DNA from: Mitsuaria sp. PDC51
GTDB taxonomy: Bacteria; Pseudomonadota; Gammaproteobacteria; Burkholderiales; Burkholderiaceae_C
Direction: 5' to 3'
Length of the DNA stretch: 64,000 bases
Assembly (NCBI RefSeq): GCF_900113225.1
Contig: NZ_FOZE01000001.1
Coordinates: forward strand, 558,001 to 622,000
Below the pieces are notes generated by a model. The model ran no database searches. It saw nothing but the letters and a program-made list of their open reading frames with translations, and was not told the origin of the DNA. The position numbers and the translations under genes were made by a program. Positions 25,413 through 34,547 of the stretch are shown piece after piece; position 1 is the stretch's first letter, and every line of letters starts with the position of its first letter.

Positions 25413-26336
25413 ATGCAAGCGCTCCTCGACGTCATCGCCACGCTGCCCCGGCCCAGCGGCCCCGGCCGCTTCTTCCACGGTCGCGGCGGCCTGTTTCCCG
25501 GCTGCGAGCAGTGGGTCCTCGATGCCTATCCGCCGGTCTGGCTGCTGACCAGCTTCGCGCCGGTGAGCGACGAAGACCTGGCCCGCATCGGCGCGGCGCT
25601 GGCCGCGCGCTGGGCCGAGGTCGCGCCGGGCGAGCCGCTGAACTGGATGTTCCAGCACCGCGACGAGCACCGTCCCACCAACCGCCTGATGGCCGGCGCC
25701 ATCCCCGACGAGCATGTGGTCGAGGAGGACGGCGCGCGCTTCGTGGTCCACCTGGCGCAAGGACAGAACCACGGCTTCTTCCTCGACATGGCCGAAGGCC
25801 GCCGCTGGGTGCGGCGCTGGGCGGCGGCGCATCCGGGCGGGCGGGTGCTCAACCTGTTCGCCTACACCTGCGCCTTCTCGGTCGTCGCGCTGCAGGCCGG
25901 CGCCGCGACCGTGGCGAACTACGACATGGCGCGCGGCGCGCTCTCCACCGGTCGCCGCAACCACCAGCTCAACGGCGTGCAGGAGCGCGCCGCCTTCCAT
26001 GCGCACGACATCTTCAGCTCGTGGGGGAAGATCCGCCGCGGCGGTCCCTATGACCTGGTCGTGCTGGACCCGCCGAGCTACCAGAAGGGCAGCTTCGTCG
26101 CGACCAAGGACTACGCCCGCCTGGTGCGACGGCTGCCGGAACTGCTGGCGCCGGGCGGCCACGCGCTCGTGTGCCTGAACACGCCCAAGCTGGATACCGC
26201 GTTCCTGCGCGAGCTCGTCGCCGCCGAGGCGCCCGGACTCGCCTTCATCGAACGCGTCGCCAACCCGCCGGCCTTCGCGGACGAGTCGGAGGAGCGGTCG
26301 TTGAAGGTGCTCGTCTACCGGCAGCCGGCGGCCTGA
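25413..26336 (+). CDS. Class I SAM-dependent methyltransferase (RlmI-like)
   Basis: The 307-aa protein has the Rossmann methyltransferase pattern of the RlmI/YccW group, which methylates cytosine in 23S rRNA: VLNLFAYTCAFSVVALQAGA (motif I), YDMARGAL, and the catalytic-site motif VVLDPPSYQKGSF. The PUA domain that begins canonical RlmI is absent; instead about 115 N-terminal residues include GLFPGCEQWVLDAYPPVW and MFQHRDEHRP. The substrate is therefore uncertain. Start at 25413 gives the compact family-like N-terminus MQALLDVIATLPRPSGPGR. Confidence 0.85.
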   Translation: MQALLDVIATLPRPSGPGRFFHGRGGLFPGCEQWVLDAYPPVWLLTSFAPVSDEDLARIGAALAARWAEVAPGEPLNWMFQHRDEHRPTNRLMAGAIPDEHVVEEDGARFVVHLAQGQNHGFFLDMAEGRRWVRRWAAAHPGGRVLNLFAYTCAFSVVALQAGAATVANYDMARGALSTGRRNHQLNGVQERAAFHAHDIFSSWGKIRRGGPYDLVVLDPPSYQKGSFVATKDYARLVRRLPELLAPGGHALVCLNTPKLDTAFLRELVAAEAPGLAFIERVANPPAFADESEERSLKVLVYRQPAA

Positions 26337-26354
26337 CGGGCGGGGCGGCCGCGG

Positions 26355-27689
26355 TCAGAAGGTCCTGGCCTCGATCGCCGCCCTGACACGGTCCAGCGCC
26401 GCGCCCAGCCGCACCAGGTCCACCGACCCCAGTGCCAGCCGGATCGCATGCGGCGCCTGCGGCGTGGTGGCGAAGGGCTCGGCCGTCGACACCGACACCC
26501 GCTCGCGCTGCAGCGCCATCGCCACCTGGTCGGCGCGCACGGCCTCGCCCAGCGGCAACCAGACGAAGTAGGACGACGGATGCGCGATGCGCTTCATCGT
26601 CCCGAGGCGTTCCGCCACCAGGCGCTGGCGGCGTCGCGCGTCCTCGCGCTTGTGCGCCTCGAGCCGGGCCACGGTGCCGTCCTCCAGCCAGCCGGTGGTG
26701 ATGGCCGTCATCACGCCGGGCGTGTTCCAGGTCGTCGCGCGGATCGCCCGTTCCAGCGCGTGGACCCGCGCGGCCGGCGCGACGGCGAACCCCACCCGCA
26801 GCCCCGCCGCGACGCTCTTGGAGAACCCCGACACGTAGACGGTCCGCTCGGGCGCCAGCATCGCCAGGGGCGGCGGCGGATGGTCGGCGAGGTAGGCGTA
26901 GGCGCCGTCCTCGATGATCAGCAGGTCGTGTCGCCGCGCGAGCGCCACCAGCTCGCGCCGGCGCGTGGCCACCATCACCCAGCCGAGCGGGTTGTTCAGC
27001 GTCGGCATCGTGTAGATCGCCTTGACGCGGCGGCGCCGGCACAGCGCCTCCAGTGCGTCGAGGTCGGGCCCCGCGCCGGCCGCCGGCACCGGCGCCAGTT
27101 CCAGCCGCTGCATCCCGGCCACGAGGCGGAAGCCGGGATAGGTGAGCGCATCCACGGCGACCACGTCGCCAGGCTCCAGCATCGCCATCAGCGTCACCGC
27201 CAGGCCGTGCTGCGCGCCGTCCACGACCAGCACCCGGTCGCCTTCGACCTCGAGGCCCCGTCGCCGCAGATGGCGCGCGATCGCGGCGCGGTCGGTGGGC
27301 CGGCCGCCATGCGGCTGGTAGCGCAGCAGCGCTTCCAGGTCGCCCGCGCCGGCCAGCTGGCGCAAGGCGCCGCGCAGCAGTTCCGCCTGACCGGGCAGCG
27401 ACGGGTAGTTGAAGCTGAGGTCGACCATGTCCGCCGCCACCGCGTCCAGGTCTACGCCCTGGCCGGGCGCGAGCGCGGTCTCCTTGACGAAGGTGCCGCG
27501 GCCGGTCTCGCCGCTGATCAGTCCCATCGCCCGCAGCTCGGCGTAGACGCGGGTCGCGGTGACCAGCGCGAAGCCCTCGCGGGTCGCAAGGTCCCGATGG
27601 GTCGGCAGCCGCGCGCCCGCGGGCAGGGCGCCCGATCGGATCTCCGCCGCCAGCCGGTCCACCACCGCCTTGTACCTGGGCTCCGCCAT
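26355..27689 (-). CDS. MocR-type PLP-dependent transcriptional regulator
   Basis: The 444-aa protein has a GntR winged helix (about residues 8-70: LPAGARLPTHRDLATREGFAL, then TRVYAELRAMGLI) fused to an aminotransferase-I fold. The PLP region shows TLNNPLGWVM, IIEDGAYAYL and the Schiff-base lysine in VSGFSKSVAAGLRVGF. MocR proteins sense PLP or amino-acid-like ligands and usually control a divergent gene. Here the EamA exporter starts 90 bases away on the opposite strand, with an AT-rich repeat region between them, so it is the likely target. Confidence 0.92.
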   Translation of the reverse strand: MAEPRYKAVVDRLAAEIRSGALPAGARLPTHRDLATREGFALVTATRVYAELRAMGLISGETGRGTFVKETALAPGQGVDLDAVAADMVDLSFNYPSLPGQAELLRGALRQLAGAGDLEALLRYQPHGGRPTDRAAIARHLRRRGLEVEGDRVLVVDGAQHGLAVTLMAMLEPGDVVAVDALTYPGFRLVAGMQRLELAPVPAAGAGPDLDALEALCRRRRVKAIYTMPTLNNPLGWVMVATRRRELVALARRHDLLIIEDGAYAYLADHPPPPLAMLAPERTVYVSGFSKSVAAGLRVGFAVAPAARVHALERAIRATTWNTPGVMTAITTGWLEDGTVARLEAHKREDARRRQRLVAERLGTMKRIAHPSSYFVWLPLGEAVRADQVAMALQRERVSVSTAEPFATTPQAPHAIRLALGSVDLVRLGAALDRVRAAIEARTF

Positions 27690-27700
27690 GCGCCATCGCC

Positions 27701-27728
27701 TGTATCCATGACAATTTTTTGATTGTAT
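27701..27728. promoter_or_regulatory. Candidate MocR operator with direct repeats
   Basis: Two TGTAT direct repeats, at 27701-27705 and 27724-27728, are 23 bases apart, about two helical turns, in a strikingly AT-rich patch between the mocR-like gene and the EamA gene. CAAT-N6-ATTG between them adds a short inverted repeat. MocR regulators often bind spaced direct repeats in such divergent regions. Confidence 0.45.
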
Positions 27729-27778
27729 TGATGAGCCCGCTTACCCTGCGGTCCTTCTTCCATCGAGGCACCGGGGAC

Positions 27779-28648
27779 ATGGACACCGCATCGCGAGGCT
27801 GGCTGAACGGATTCATCGGCGTGCTGATCTTCAGTGGCTCGCTGCCGGCGACGCGGGTCGCGGTGGCCGACTTCGACCCGGTGTTCCTGACCGCCGCGCG
27901 CGCCACCATCGCCGGGCTGATCGCGCTGGCGGCGCTGCGCCTGCTGCGCGCGCCGCGGCCCACGCGCGCGCAGGCCGGGCCGCTCGCGATCGTCGCGGCC
28001 GGCGTCGTGATCGGTTTCCCGCTGCTGACGGCGCTGGCGCTGCGGCATGTCACCTCGGCCCATTCGATCGTGTTCATCGCGCTGCTGCCGCTGTCGACGG
28101 CCGCCTTCGGCGTGCTGCGCGGCGGCGAGCGCCCGCGCGCGGCCTTCTGGATCTTCTCGGTGCTGGGCAGCCTGTGCGTCATCGGCTTCGCGGCGGGGCA
28201 GGGCCTGCGCGCCGCGCCGCTGGGCGACCTGCTGATGCTGGGCGCCATCCTCGTCTGCGGCCTGGGGTACGCGGAGGGCGCCCGGCTTTCTCGCACGCTC
28301 GGCGGCTGGCAGGTGATCTGCTGGGCGCTGGTGCTGGCGCTGCCGCCGATGCTCGCCCTGGCCGCGTGGCGCGTGCCGGCCAGCTTCGCGCCGGTCGGCG
28401 CCGCGGCCTGGGCGGGGCTGGGGTATGTGTCGCTGTTCAGCATGCTGATCGGCTTCGTCTTCTGGTACCGCGGCCTGGCGCAGGGCGGCATCGCCGCGGT
28501 GGGACAGCTGCAGCTGCTGCAGCCGCTGTTCGGCCTGGCACTGGCCGCGGGCCTGTTGCGGGAAGCGGTGAGTCCGGCGATGCTCGCGGTCACCGTCGCC
28601 GTGATCGGATGCGTGGCGGGCGCGCGCCGCTTCTCGCGCCCCCGCTGA
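27779..28648 (+). CDS. EamA/DMT-family membrane transporter
   Basis: The 289-aa protein has about ten hydrophobic helices arranged as two EamA repeats, typical of drug/metabolite exporters (RhaT/YdcZ-like group). Motifs include TRVAVADFDPVFLTAARATI in the first half and GGIAAVGQLQLLQPLFGL in the second. The start at 27779 gives the standard short cytoplasmic N-terminus; upstream in-frame ATGs would run through the AT-rich operator region. The divergent MocR gene probably regulates it, suggesting export of an amino acid or vitamin-like compound. Confidence 0.88.
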   Translation: MDTASRGWLNGFIGVLIFSGSLPATRVAVADFDPVFLTAARATIAGLIALAALRLLRAPRPTRAQAGPLAIVAAGVVIGFPLLTALALRHVTSAHSIVFIALLPLSTAAFGVLRGGERPRAAFWIFSVLGSLCVIGFAAGQGLRAAPLGDLLMLGAILVCGLGYAEGARLSRTLGGWQVICWALVLALPPMLALAAWRVPASFAPVGAAAWAGLGYVSLFSMLIGFVFWYRGLAQGGIAAVGQLQLLQPLFGLALAAGLLREAVSPAMLAVTVAVIGCVAGARRFSRPR

Positions 28649-28764
28649 ACGCTCGTGGACCGCGCCGTCGAAATGGGCAAGTCTTCCGTCGGATCAGGCA
28701 AGCCGCGTCGCCCGTCGCCTTTCTAGACTGCGGGGCAACCCGACGCAGCCATCAGGAGGTCGAC

Positions 28765-29589
28765 ATGGGTGATCGCTTCGCAGCGGATGTCTCGATGCCC
28801 GCGTCATGCAGGCTGGCGTGCTCGGCGGTGCTGGGCGCGGTGGGCGCGATGGGCATGGCGGCCCTCATGGCCGCGGCGGCGCCGGCGAGCGCGGCCGACG
28901 GTGCCGCCTTCCAGCCGACGCCGATCTCGGCCACGCCGAACCGGCAGGAAGGCCTGGCCGCCTTCGCGCAGCTCGAGCGCGTGCTGCTCCATCCCCGATG
29001 TCTGAACTGTCATGTGCCCAATGCGCCGCTGCAGGGCGACTTCAGCCGGGTCCACTATCCGCCGGTGCAGCGCGGCGCGGACGGCAAGGGCGTCGCGCCG
29101 CTGCAGTGCGCGACCTGCCATTCGACGCGCAACAGCCCGCTCCAGCACGCGCCGCCGGGGCTGGAGACCGACGGCAAGCCGGGCTGGCACATGCCGCCCG
29201 AGACCATGAAGATGTCCTGGCTCGGCCTGAAGGGCACGGCGCTGTGCAAGGTCTTCCGCGAGCCCGCGACCAACGGCCACCGCTCGCTGGCGATGATCGA
29301 GCAGCACCTGGTCACCGACCACCTCGTCGCCTGGGGCTGGCAGCCGGGGCCGGGCCGCGCGCTGCCGCCGCTGGACAAGGCGGCCTTCGACACGCAGGTG
29401 CGCGCCTGGATCCGCAACGGCGCCCCTTGCGACGCCACCGAGCCGCTGCGCAAGTCCATCGGATCGACGAAGGCCGCATCGACGCGCGAGGTCGTCGAGC
29501 ACCTGCGCGCGATGGCCGGCGCCGCCGCCCCGGCCGACACCCTCATCCCCACCAGCGCCACCGCCACGGTGAGCAGGAGCCAACCATGA
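28765..29589 (+). CDS. Exported cytochrome c-like protein of an oxidoreductase operon
   Basis: The 274-aa protein has an N-terminal signal sequence and two CXXCH haem c sites (CLNCH and CATCH), with Met-rich stretches (WHMPPETMKMSW) that may supply axial ligands. It would act in the periplasm, passing electrons from the IorA/IorB enzyme encoded just downstream. It has an AGGAGG ribosome binding site and overlaps the next gene by 4 bases. An additional unpaired Cys (GAPCDAT) occurs near the end. Similar proteins accompany isoquinoline 1-oxidoreductase-type enzymes. Confidence 0.83.
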   Translation: MGDRFAADVSMPASCRLACSAVLGAVGAMGMAALMAAAAPASAADGAAFQPTPISATPNRQEGLAAFAQLERVLLHPRCLNCHVPNAPLQGDFSRVHYPPVQRGADGKGVAPLQCATCHSTRNSPLQHAPPGLETDGKPGWHMPPETMKMSWLGLKGTALCKVFREPATNGHRSLAMIEQHLVTDHLVAWGWQPGPGRALPPLDKAAFDTQVRAWIRNGAPCDATEPLRKSIGSTKAASTREVVEHLRAMAGAAAPADTLIPTSATATVSRSQP

Positions 29590-30044
29590 TCTCGTTCCGC
29601 CTGAACGGCCAAGCGCAGCAAGTCGACGTGCCGGGCGATACGCCGGTGCTCTGGGTCCTGCGCGACACGCTGGGCATGACCGGCACCAAGTTCGGCTGCG
29701 GCGTCGCGGTCTGCGGCGCCTGCACGGTGCATGTGGACGGGGAGCAGCGGCGCGCCTGCGTCACGCCGATCGAGTCCGTCGCCGGCCAGCAGATCACCAC
29801 GATCGAGGCCATCGGCGGCGACCGCATCGGGCAGGCGGTGCAGGAGGCCTGGGTCAAGCACGACGTCGTGCAATGCGGCTACTGCCAGAGCGGCCAGATC
29901 ATGGCCGCGGTCGCGCTGCTGCGGCACCGGCCCCAGCCCAGCGACGCCGACATCGACGCCGCGATGAGCGCCAACCTCTGCCGCTGCGGCACCTACGTGC
30001 GGATCCATGCCGCCGTCAAGGACGCGGCCCGCTCGCTCGCCTGA
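29586..30044 (+). CDS. iorA: 2Fe-2S subunit of a molybdenum hydroxylase (IorA-like)
   Basis: The 152-aa protein is the small iron-sulfur subunit of the xanthine oxidase/aldehyde dehydrogenase family. It has both cluster motifs: plant-ferredoxin type GCGVAVCGACTVHVDG and the C-terminal QCGYCQSGQIM with NLCRCGTY. It passes electrons from the Mo site in the IorB-like subunit to the cytochrome. The symbol follows isoquinoline 1-oxidoreductase, but the true substrate (aldehyde or N-heterocycle) is unknown. It overlaps the cytochrome gene by 4 bases; the large subunit begins 11 bases downstream. Confidence 0.88.
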   Translation: MISFRLNGQAQQVDVPGDTPVLWVLRDTLGMTGTKFGCGVAVCGACTVHVDGEQRRACVTPIESVAGQQITTIEAIGGDRIGQAVQEAWVKHDVVQCGYCQSGQIMAAVALLRHRPQPSDADIDAAMSANLCRCGTYVRIHAAVKDAARSLA

Positions 30045-30055
30045 AGGAGCCTCCC

Positions 30056-32317
30056 ATGCGCCCCATGTTCCAGTACCTCAGCGGTGAACTGCCCGCGGCC
30101 TTGGCCGAGGCGCCCGAGTCCCCGGCCGCGCCGGGCGAGGGCGGCCTCGGTCGCCGCGTCTTCCTCAAGCTGGGCCTGGCCGTCGGCTTCGCGCTGTACG
30201 CGGCGCCCGGCGGCGCGCAGGACGCGTCGGTGGGCGGCTCCGCGCCGGGCGCGCCGGAGCCGCTCAAGCCCTTCCAGCAGCCGTCGGCCTTCGTCGCGAT
30301 CGACGCGGACGGCATCGTCACCGTCACCATCGGCAAGATCGACTTCGGCCAGGGCGTGCAGACCGCGCTGCCGATGCTGGTGGCCGAGGAAATGGACGCG
30401 GACTGGAGCAAGGTCCGCTGCGAGCTCGCGCCGGCGGGCGAGGCCTACAAGGATCCGTTCTTCCACATCCAGATGGTGGGGGGCTCGACCAGCATCAAGG
30501 CGTCCTGGCAGCAGTACCGCGAGATCGGCGCCCGCATGCGCGCGATGCTGGTCGCCGCCGCGGCGAAGCAGCTCAACACGCCAGCCGCGCAGCTGCGCAC
30601 CGAGTCGGGCAGCGTCGTCACGCCGGACGGCCGTCGCCTGGGGTATGGCGCGCTGGCGCAGGCGGCCTTCGCCGAGCCGGTGCCGGCGTCGGTGGCGCTC
30701 AAGGATCCGTCGCAGTTCAAGCTGATCGGCAAGCCGGTCAACCGGCTCGATGCGCGCGCCAAGTCCAGCGGCCGCCAGGACTTCGGCATCGACCTGCAGC
30801 TGCCGGGGCAACGCACCGTCGTCATGGTCCATCCGCCGGTCTTCGGCGGCCGCGTCGCGCGCTTCGACGCGGCGCCGGCGCTCGCGGTGCCGGGCGTCGA
30901 GGAGGTGCTGCAGGTGCCGCTGAGCGGCGGCGCGACCGGCCTGGCCGTCGTGGCCAACGGCTTCTGGCCGGCGCGCAAGGCGCGCGAGCTGGTCAAGGTC
31001 GAGTGGGACCTGAGCGGGGTGGAGCGCGTCGACAGCGCGGCGCAGCTGGCGCAGTTCCGCGCGCTGGCCAGGCAGCCGGGCATCGCGGTCCAGCGGGCCG
31101 ACACCGCGGCGCTGACGGCGAAGCCGGCGCCGGCGCTCATCACCGCCGAGTTCACCTTCCCCTACCTGGCGCACACGCCGATGGAGCCGCTGAACTGCAC
31201 CATCGACTTCCGGGGCGATCGCTGCACGGTGTGGGTCGGCTCGCAGTTCCAGACGGTGGACCAGGCGCAGGTCGCCGGCGTGCTGGGGCTCAAGCCGGAG
31301 CAGGTCACGCTGCACACGATGACCGCCGGCGGCGGCTTCGGACGGCGGGCGACGCCGACCTCGGACTATGTCGTCGAGGCCGCGCAGGTGGCCAAGGCGC
31401 GCCATGCCGCGGGCAAGCCCGGGCCGGTGAAGATGATCTGGACGCGCGAGGACGACGTGCGCGGCGGCTACTACCGCCCGACGCACCTGCACCGCGTCGA
31501 GATCGCGCATGACCGGCAGGGCGGGGTGCTGGCCTGGAAGCATGTGATCGTGGGCCAGTCCATCACCATGGGCACGCCCTTCGCGGACTTCATGGTGAAG
31601 AACGGCGCGGATGCGACGATGACCGAGGGCGTGGCCGAGAGCGCCTATCCCTTCCCGATCGCGCTGGAGGTCCATCACCCCAAGGCCAACGTGCCGGTGC
31701 TGTGGTGGCGCTCGGTGGGGCACACGCACACCGCCTTCGTGATGGAGACACTGGTGGACGAACTGGCGCGCGCCGGCAAGCTCGATCCGGTGGCCTACCG
31801 GCGGCAGCTGCTGGCCAAGCATGCGCGCCATCTGGCGGCGCTGGACCTGGCGGTGGCGAAGTCGGGCTACGGCAAGGCCACGCTCGCCAAGGGACGGGCC
31901 TGGGGCGTGGCGGTGCATGAGTCCTTCAACACGGTGGTGGCCTATGTCGTCGAGGTCTCGATGAAGGGCGGGCGGCCGGTGCTGCACCGGGTCACGGCGG
32001 GGGTGCACTGCAACCTCGCGGTGAACCCGCGCACGATCGAGGCGCAGGTGCAGGGCGCGCTGGTGATGGGCATCGGCATGACTTTGCCCGGTGCGGCGAT
32101 CACGCTGAAGAACGGCGAGGTCGAGCAGAGCAATTGGCATGACTACCGGGTGCCCATCCATGTGGACGCGCCGCCGGTGGACCTGCACATCGTGCCTTCC
32201 GCGGATCCCCCGACCGGCATGGGCGAATGCGGCGTGCCGCCGATCGCGCCCGCGATCGCCAACGCCGTGGCGGCGCTCACCGGCAAGCGCTGGCGCAGCC
32301 TGCCGTTCCCGGCTTGA
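30056..32317 (+). CDS. iorB: Molybdopterin-binding large subunit (IorB-like aldehyde/N-heterocycle dehydrogenase)
   Basis: The 753-aa protein has a Tat-type signal (GRRVFLKLGLAVGFAL at residues 33-48), so the folded cofactor enzyme is exported. The body shows molybdenum-hydroxylase motifs: DFGQGVQTALPMLVAEEM, HTMTAGGGFGRRATPTSDYV and the C-terminal GMGECGVPPIAPAIANAV that contains the catalytic Glu. It forms a complex with the 2Fe-2S subunit upstream. The AAGGAG site precedes the ATG at 30056. Substrate is undetermined; membrane-associated aldehyde dehydrogenases and isoquinoline oxidoreductases share this architecture. Confidence 0.87.
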   Translation: MRPMFQYLSGELPAALAEAPESPAAPGEGGLGRRVFLKLGLAVGFALYAAPGGAQDASVGGSAPGAPEPLKPFQQPSAFVAIDADGIVTVTIGKIDFGQGVQTALPMLVAEEMDADWSKVRCELAPAGEAYKDPFFHIQMVGGSTSIKASWQQYREIGARMRAMLVAAAAKQLNTPAAQLRTESGSVVTPDGRRLGYGALAQAAFAEPVPASVALKDPSQFKLIGKPVNRLDARAKSSGRQDFGIDLQLPGQRTVVMVHPPVFGGRVARFDAAPALAVPGVEEVLQVPLSGGATGLAVVANGFWPARKARELVKVEWDLSGVERVDSAAQLAQFRALARQPGIAVQRADTAALTAKPAPALITAEFTFPYLAHTPMEPLNCTIDFRGDRCTVWVGSQFQTVDQAQVAGVLGLKPEQVTLHTMTAGGGFGRRATPTSDYVVEAAQVAKARHAAGKPGPVKMIWTREDDVRGGYYRPTHLHRVEIAHDRQGGVLAWKHVIVGQSITMGTPFADFMVKNGADATMTEGVAESAYPFPIALEVHHPKANVPVLWWRSVGHTHTAFVMETLVDELARAGKLDPVAYRRQLLAKHARHLAALDLAVAKSGYGKATLAKGRAWGVAVHESFNTVVAYVVEVSMKGGRPVLHRVTAGVHCNLAVNPRTIEAQVQGALVMGIGMTLPGAAITLKNGEVEQSNWHDYRVPIHVDAPPVDLHIVPSADPPTGMGECGVPPIAPAIANAVAALTGKRWRSLPFPA

Positions 32318-32346
32318 CTGCGGCCTGACTTTTCCATCGAAGGGCT

Positions 32347-32985
32347 TCAGCGGCCACCGCCGCTGGCCCGGGCCACGTCCTTGAGCCACGGTTGCGCCGC
32401 CCAGTGCGCGGCCGCGAAGGCCTCGATCCGATCGCGGTAGGTCATCGAGAGCCCGATCGCATCGAGCCCCTCGAGCAGCATCCGCTGGTGCCGCGGCAGC
32501 ATCTCGAAGCGCGCCTCGACGCCCCCGGCGCTCCGCAGCGTGAGCGTCTCCACATCGATCTCGACGGTGTTCCGCGGCACCGCGTCCGCCTCGTCCATGA
32601 GCCGGCGCACCTCGGCCTCCGGCAGCGTCACCAGCAGCAGCCCGTTCCCCATCGCATTCGAATAGAAGATCTCGCCGAACCCCGGCGCGACGACAGCGCG
32701 GATGCCCGCCTGCTGCAGGCCCCAGACGGCGTGCTCGCGGCTGGACCCGCAGCCGAAATTGTTGCCGCCGATGAGCACGGACACCCCGGCGTAGGCGGGC
32801 TGGTTCAGCACGAAGCCGGGCCGCTCGCGGCCCTCGCCGTCGAAGCGCAGGTCGTGGAACAGGCCCTGGCGCAGCCCCTGCTTGTCGATGCCGCGCAGGA
32901 ACTGCTTGGGCATGATCTGGTCGGTGTCGAGGTTCTCCAGGCGCAGGGCCGCGCTGCGGCCCTCGATGCGGCGGACGGGATTCAT
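32347..32985 (-). CDS. leuD: Isopropylmalate isomerase small subunit-like protein
   Basis: The 212-aa protein matches LeuD, the small subunit of 3-isopropylmalate dehydratase: LRLENLDTDQIMPKQFL, GGNNFGCGSSREHAVW and VVAPGFGEIFYSNAMGNGLL. It swivels over the large-subunit active site. The gene starts inside the end of leuC (4-base overlap) with AAGGAG upstream. Its partners here are a dehalogenase-like hydrolase and a DmlR-like regulator rather than leuA/leuB, so it may be a paralogue isomerising a related hydroxyacid such as citramalate. Confidence 0.88.
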   Translation of the reverse strand: MNPVRRIEGRSAALRLENLDTDQIMPKQFLRGIDKQGLRQGLFHDLRFDGEGRERPGFVLNQPAYAGVSVLIGGNNFGCGSSREHAVWGLQQAGIRAVVAPGFGEIFYSNAMGNGLLLVTLPEAEVRRLMDEADAVPRNTVEIDVETLTLRSAGGVEARFEMLPRHQRMLLEGLDAIGLSMTYRDRIEAFAAAHWAAQPWLKDVARASGGGR

Positions 32986-34547
32986 CGCGGGCTCTCCTTG
33001 CCGAGGACGGGCGGCAGTCGGCGGACATCGGTCAGGCGGCCGGTGACCGCGGCGGCGGCGGCCATCGCCGGACTCATCAGGTGGGTGATCGCGCCGCGCC
33101 CTTGCCGGCCCTCGAAGTTGCGGTTGGTCGTCGAGGCGCAGCGGATGCCGTCGGCAAGCACGTCGTCGTTCATCGCCAGACACATCGAACAGCCGGGCTG
33201 GCGCCATTCGAAGCCCGCGTCGAGGAAGACGCGATCCAGGCCTTCCGCCTCCGCCATCGCGCGCACCGCGCCGGAGCCCGGCACCACCATCGCGCGCACG
33301 CCCGGCGCGACGCGGCGGCCGCGCAGCACGGCGGCGGCGGCGCGCAGATCCTCGATGCGGCCATTGGTGCAGGAGCCGATGAAGACATGCTGGATCGGCG
33401 TGCCCGCCAGCGCCGCGCCGGCCTCGAGCCGCGTGTAGCGCAGCGCGCGTTCGGCGCTGTCGCGCGCCGGGCCGACGGCCATCCGGGCCGGGTCGGGCGC
33501 GTGGCCGTCGATCGGCGCGACCTGGTCGGGACTGGTGCCCCAGGTGACCTGCGGCCCGATGTCGGCCGCGTCGAAGCGGTGCTCGGCATCGAAGCGGGCG
33601 CCCGGATCGCTGCGCAGCGTGCGCCAGCGCGCGAGCGCGGGCTCGCGCCATTCGCCGGCGAGGTCGGGACTGCGGGCCAGCACGTAGTTGATCGCCGTCG
33701 CGTCGGGCGCGATCAGCGCGCCGCGCGCGCCGGCCTCGACGGCCATGTTGCAGAGCGTGAAGCGCGCCTCGACGGACAGCGCGTCGATCGTCGTCCCGCA
33801 GAACTCGACCACGTAGCCGCGCGCGCCCTGCGCGCCGATGCGGCCGATGATCGCCAGCACCAGGTCCTTGGCCGTCGTGCCCGCGGGGAGGGGGCCGTCG
33901 ACGCGGATCCGCATGTCCCTGGCGACCCGGTAGACCAGCGTCTGCGTCGCCAGCACATGCTCGACCTCGGTGGTGCCGATGCCGAAACCCAGCGCGCCGA
34001 GCGCGCCATAGGTCGTGGTGTGGCTGTCGCCGCAGATGACGACCATGCCGGGGCGGATCATCCCGTGTTCCGGCGCGACCACGTGCTCGATGCCCTGCAG
34101 CGCGTCGGTCGTGTCGAAGAGGCGGATGCCGTGACGGTCGCAATTGGCCTTGAGGTTGCTCGCCTGCAGTGCCGAAGGCGGGTCGGCGATCACGCGCAGG
34201 GCCGATGGCACCGCATGCGTCGGGATGATGTGGCTCACCACCGCGACCTGCTGTCCCGGCATCGGCACGCCGCGGCCCTGCTCACGCAGGCCGGTGAAGG
34301 CCTGGGGGCTGGTGTACTCGTTCATCAGGTGCAGGTCGCAGAACAGCAGCACGTTCTGCGCGTCGAGCGTCGCCACCGTGTGGCTGTCGACCAGCTTGCG
34401 GTAGAGCGTGCGCGGCGGGGCGTTCGAGGGCTTGGGATCGGGCGTCGCGACGGGCGAGCCGCTGACGGCCTTTGCGTCCGCGGCGTCAGTGGCGTCAGCA
34501 GCGCCCGTGGCGCGGATCGCGCCGGTCACGGCGTTGATGGCGGTCAT
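32982..34547 (-). CDS. leuC: Isopropylmalate isomerase large subunit-like protein with N-terminal extension
   Basis: This aconitase-family protein (521 aa) isomerises 2-isopropylmalate to 3-isopropylmalate in LeuC proper. It has VICGDSHTTTYGALGALGFGIGT, the FIGSCTNGRIEDLR cysteine and the CSMC pair, the three 4Fe-4S ligands of the family. The first 45 residues (Ala/Thr/Asp-rich, ADATDAADAKAV) precede the usual RTLYRKLVDSHTV start, so the protein is longer than the usual 470. A later start is possible. It overlaps leuD and the upstream hydrolase gene by 4 bases each. The context suggests a catabolic paralogue, which is inference. Confidence 0.88.
   Translation of the reverse strand: MTAINAVTGAIRATGAADATDAADAKAVSGSPVATPDPKPSNAPPRTLYRKLVDSHTVATLDAQNVLLFCDLHLMNEYTSPQAFTGLREQGRGVPMPGQQVAVVSHIIPTHAVPSALRVIADPPSALQASNLKANCDRHGIRLFDTTDALQGIEHVVAPEHGMIRPGMVVICGDSHTTTYGALGALGFGIGTTEVEHVLATQTLVYRVARDMRIRVDGPLPAGTTAKDLVLAIIGRIGAQGARGYVVEFCGTTIDALSVEARFTLCNMAVEAGARGALIAPDATAINYVLARSPDLAGEWREPALARWRTLRSDPGARFDAEHRFDAADIGPQVTWGTSPDQVAPIDGHAPDPARMAVGPARDSAERALRYTRLEAGAALAGTPIQHVFIGSCTNGRIEDLRAAAAVLRGRRVAPGVRAMVVPGSGAVRAMAEAEGLDRVFLDAGFEWRQPGCSMCLAMNDDVLADGIRCASTTNRNFEGRQGRGAITHLMSPAMAAAAAVTGRLTDVRRLPPVLGKESPR

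Noticed and set aside
29993-33028. A 1011-codon minus-strand frame opposite the IorB gene
   Set aside because: Composition is typical of antisense frames in 70% GC DNA; no start site or motif, while the plus strand has molybdenum-hydroxylase motifs.
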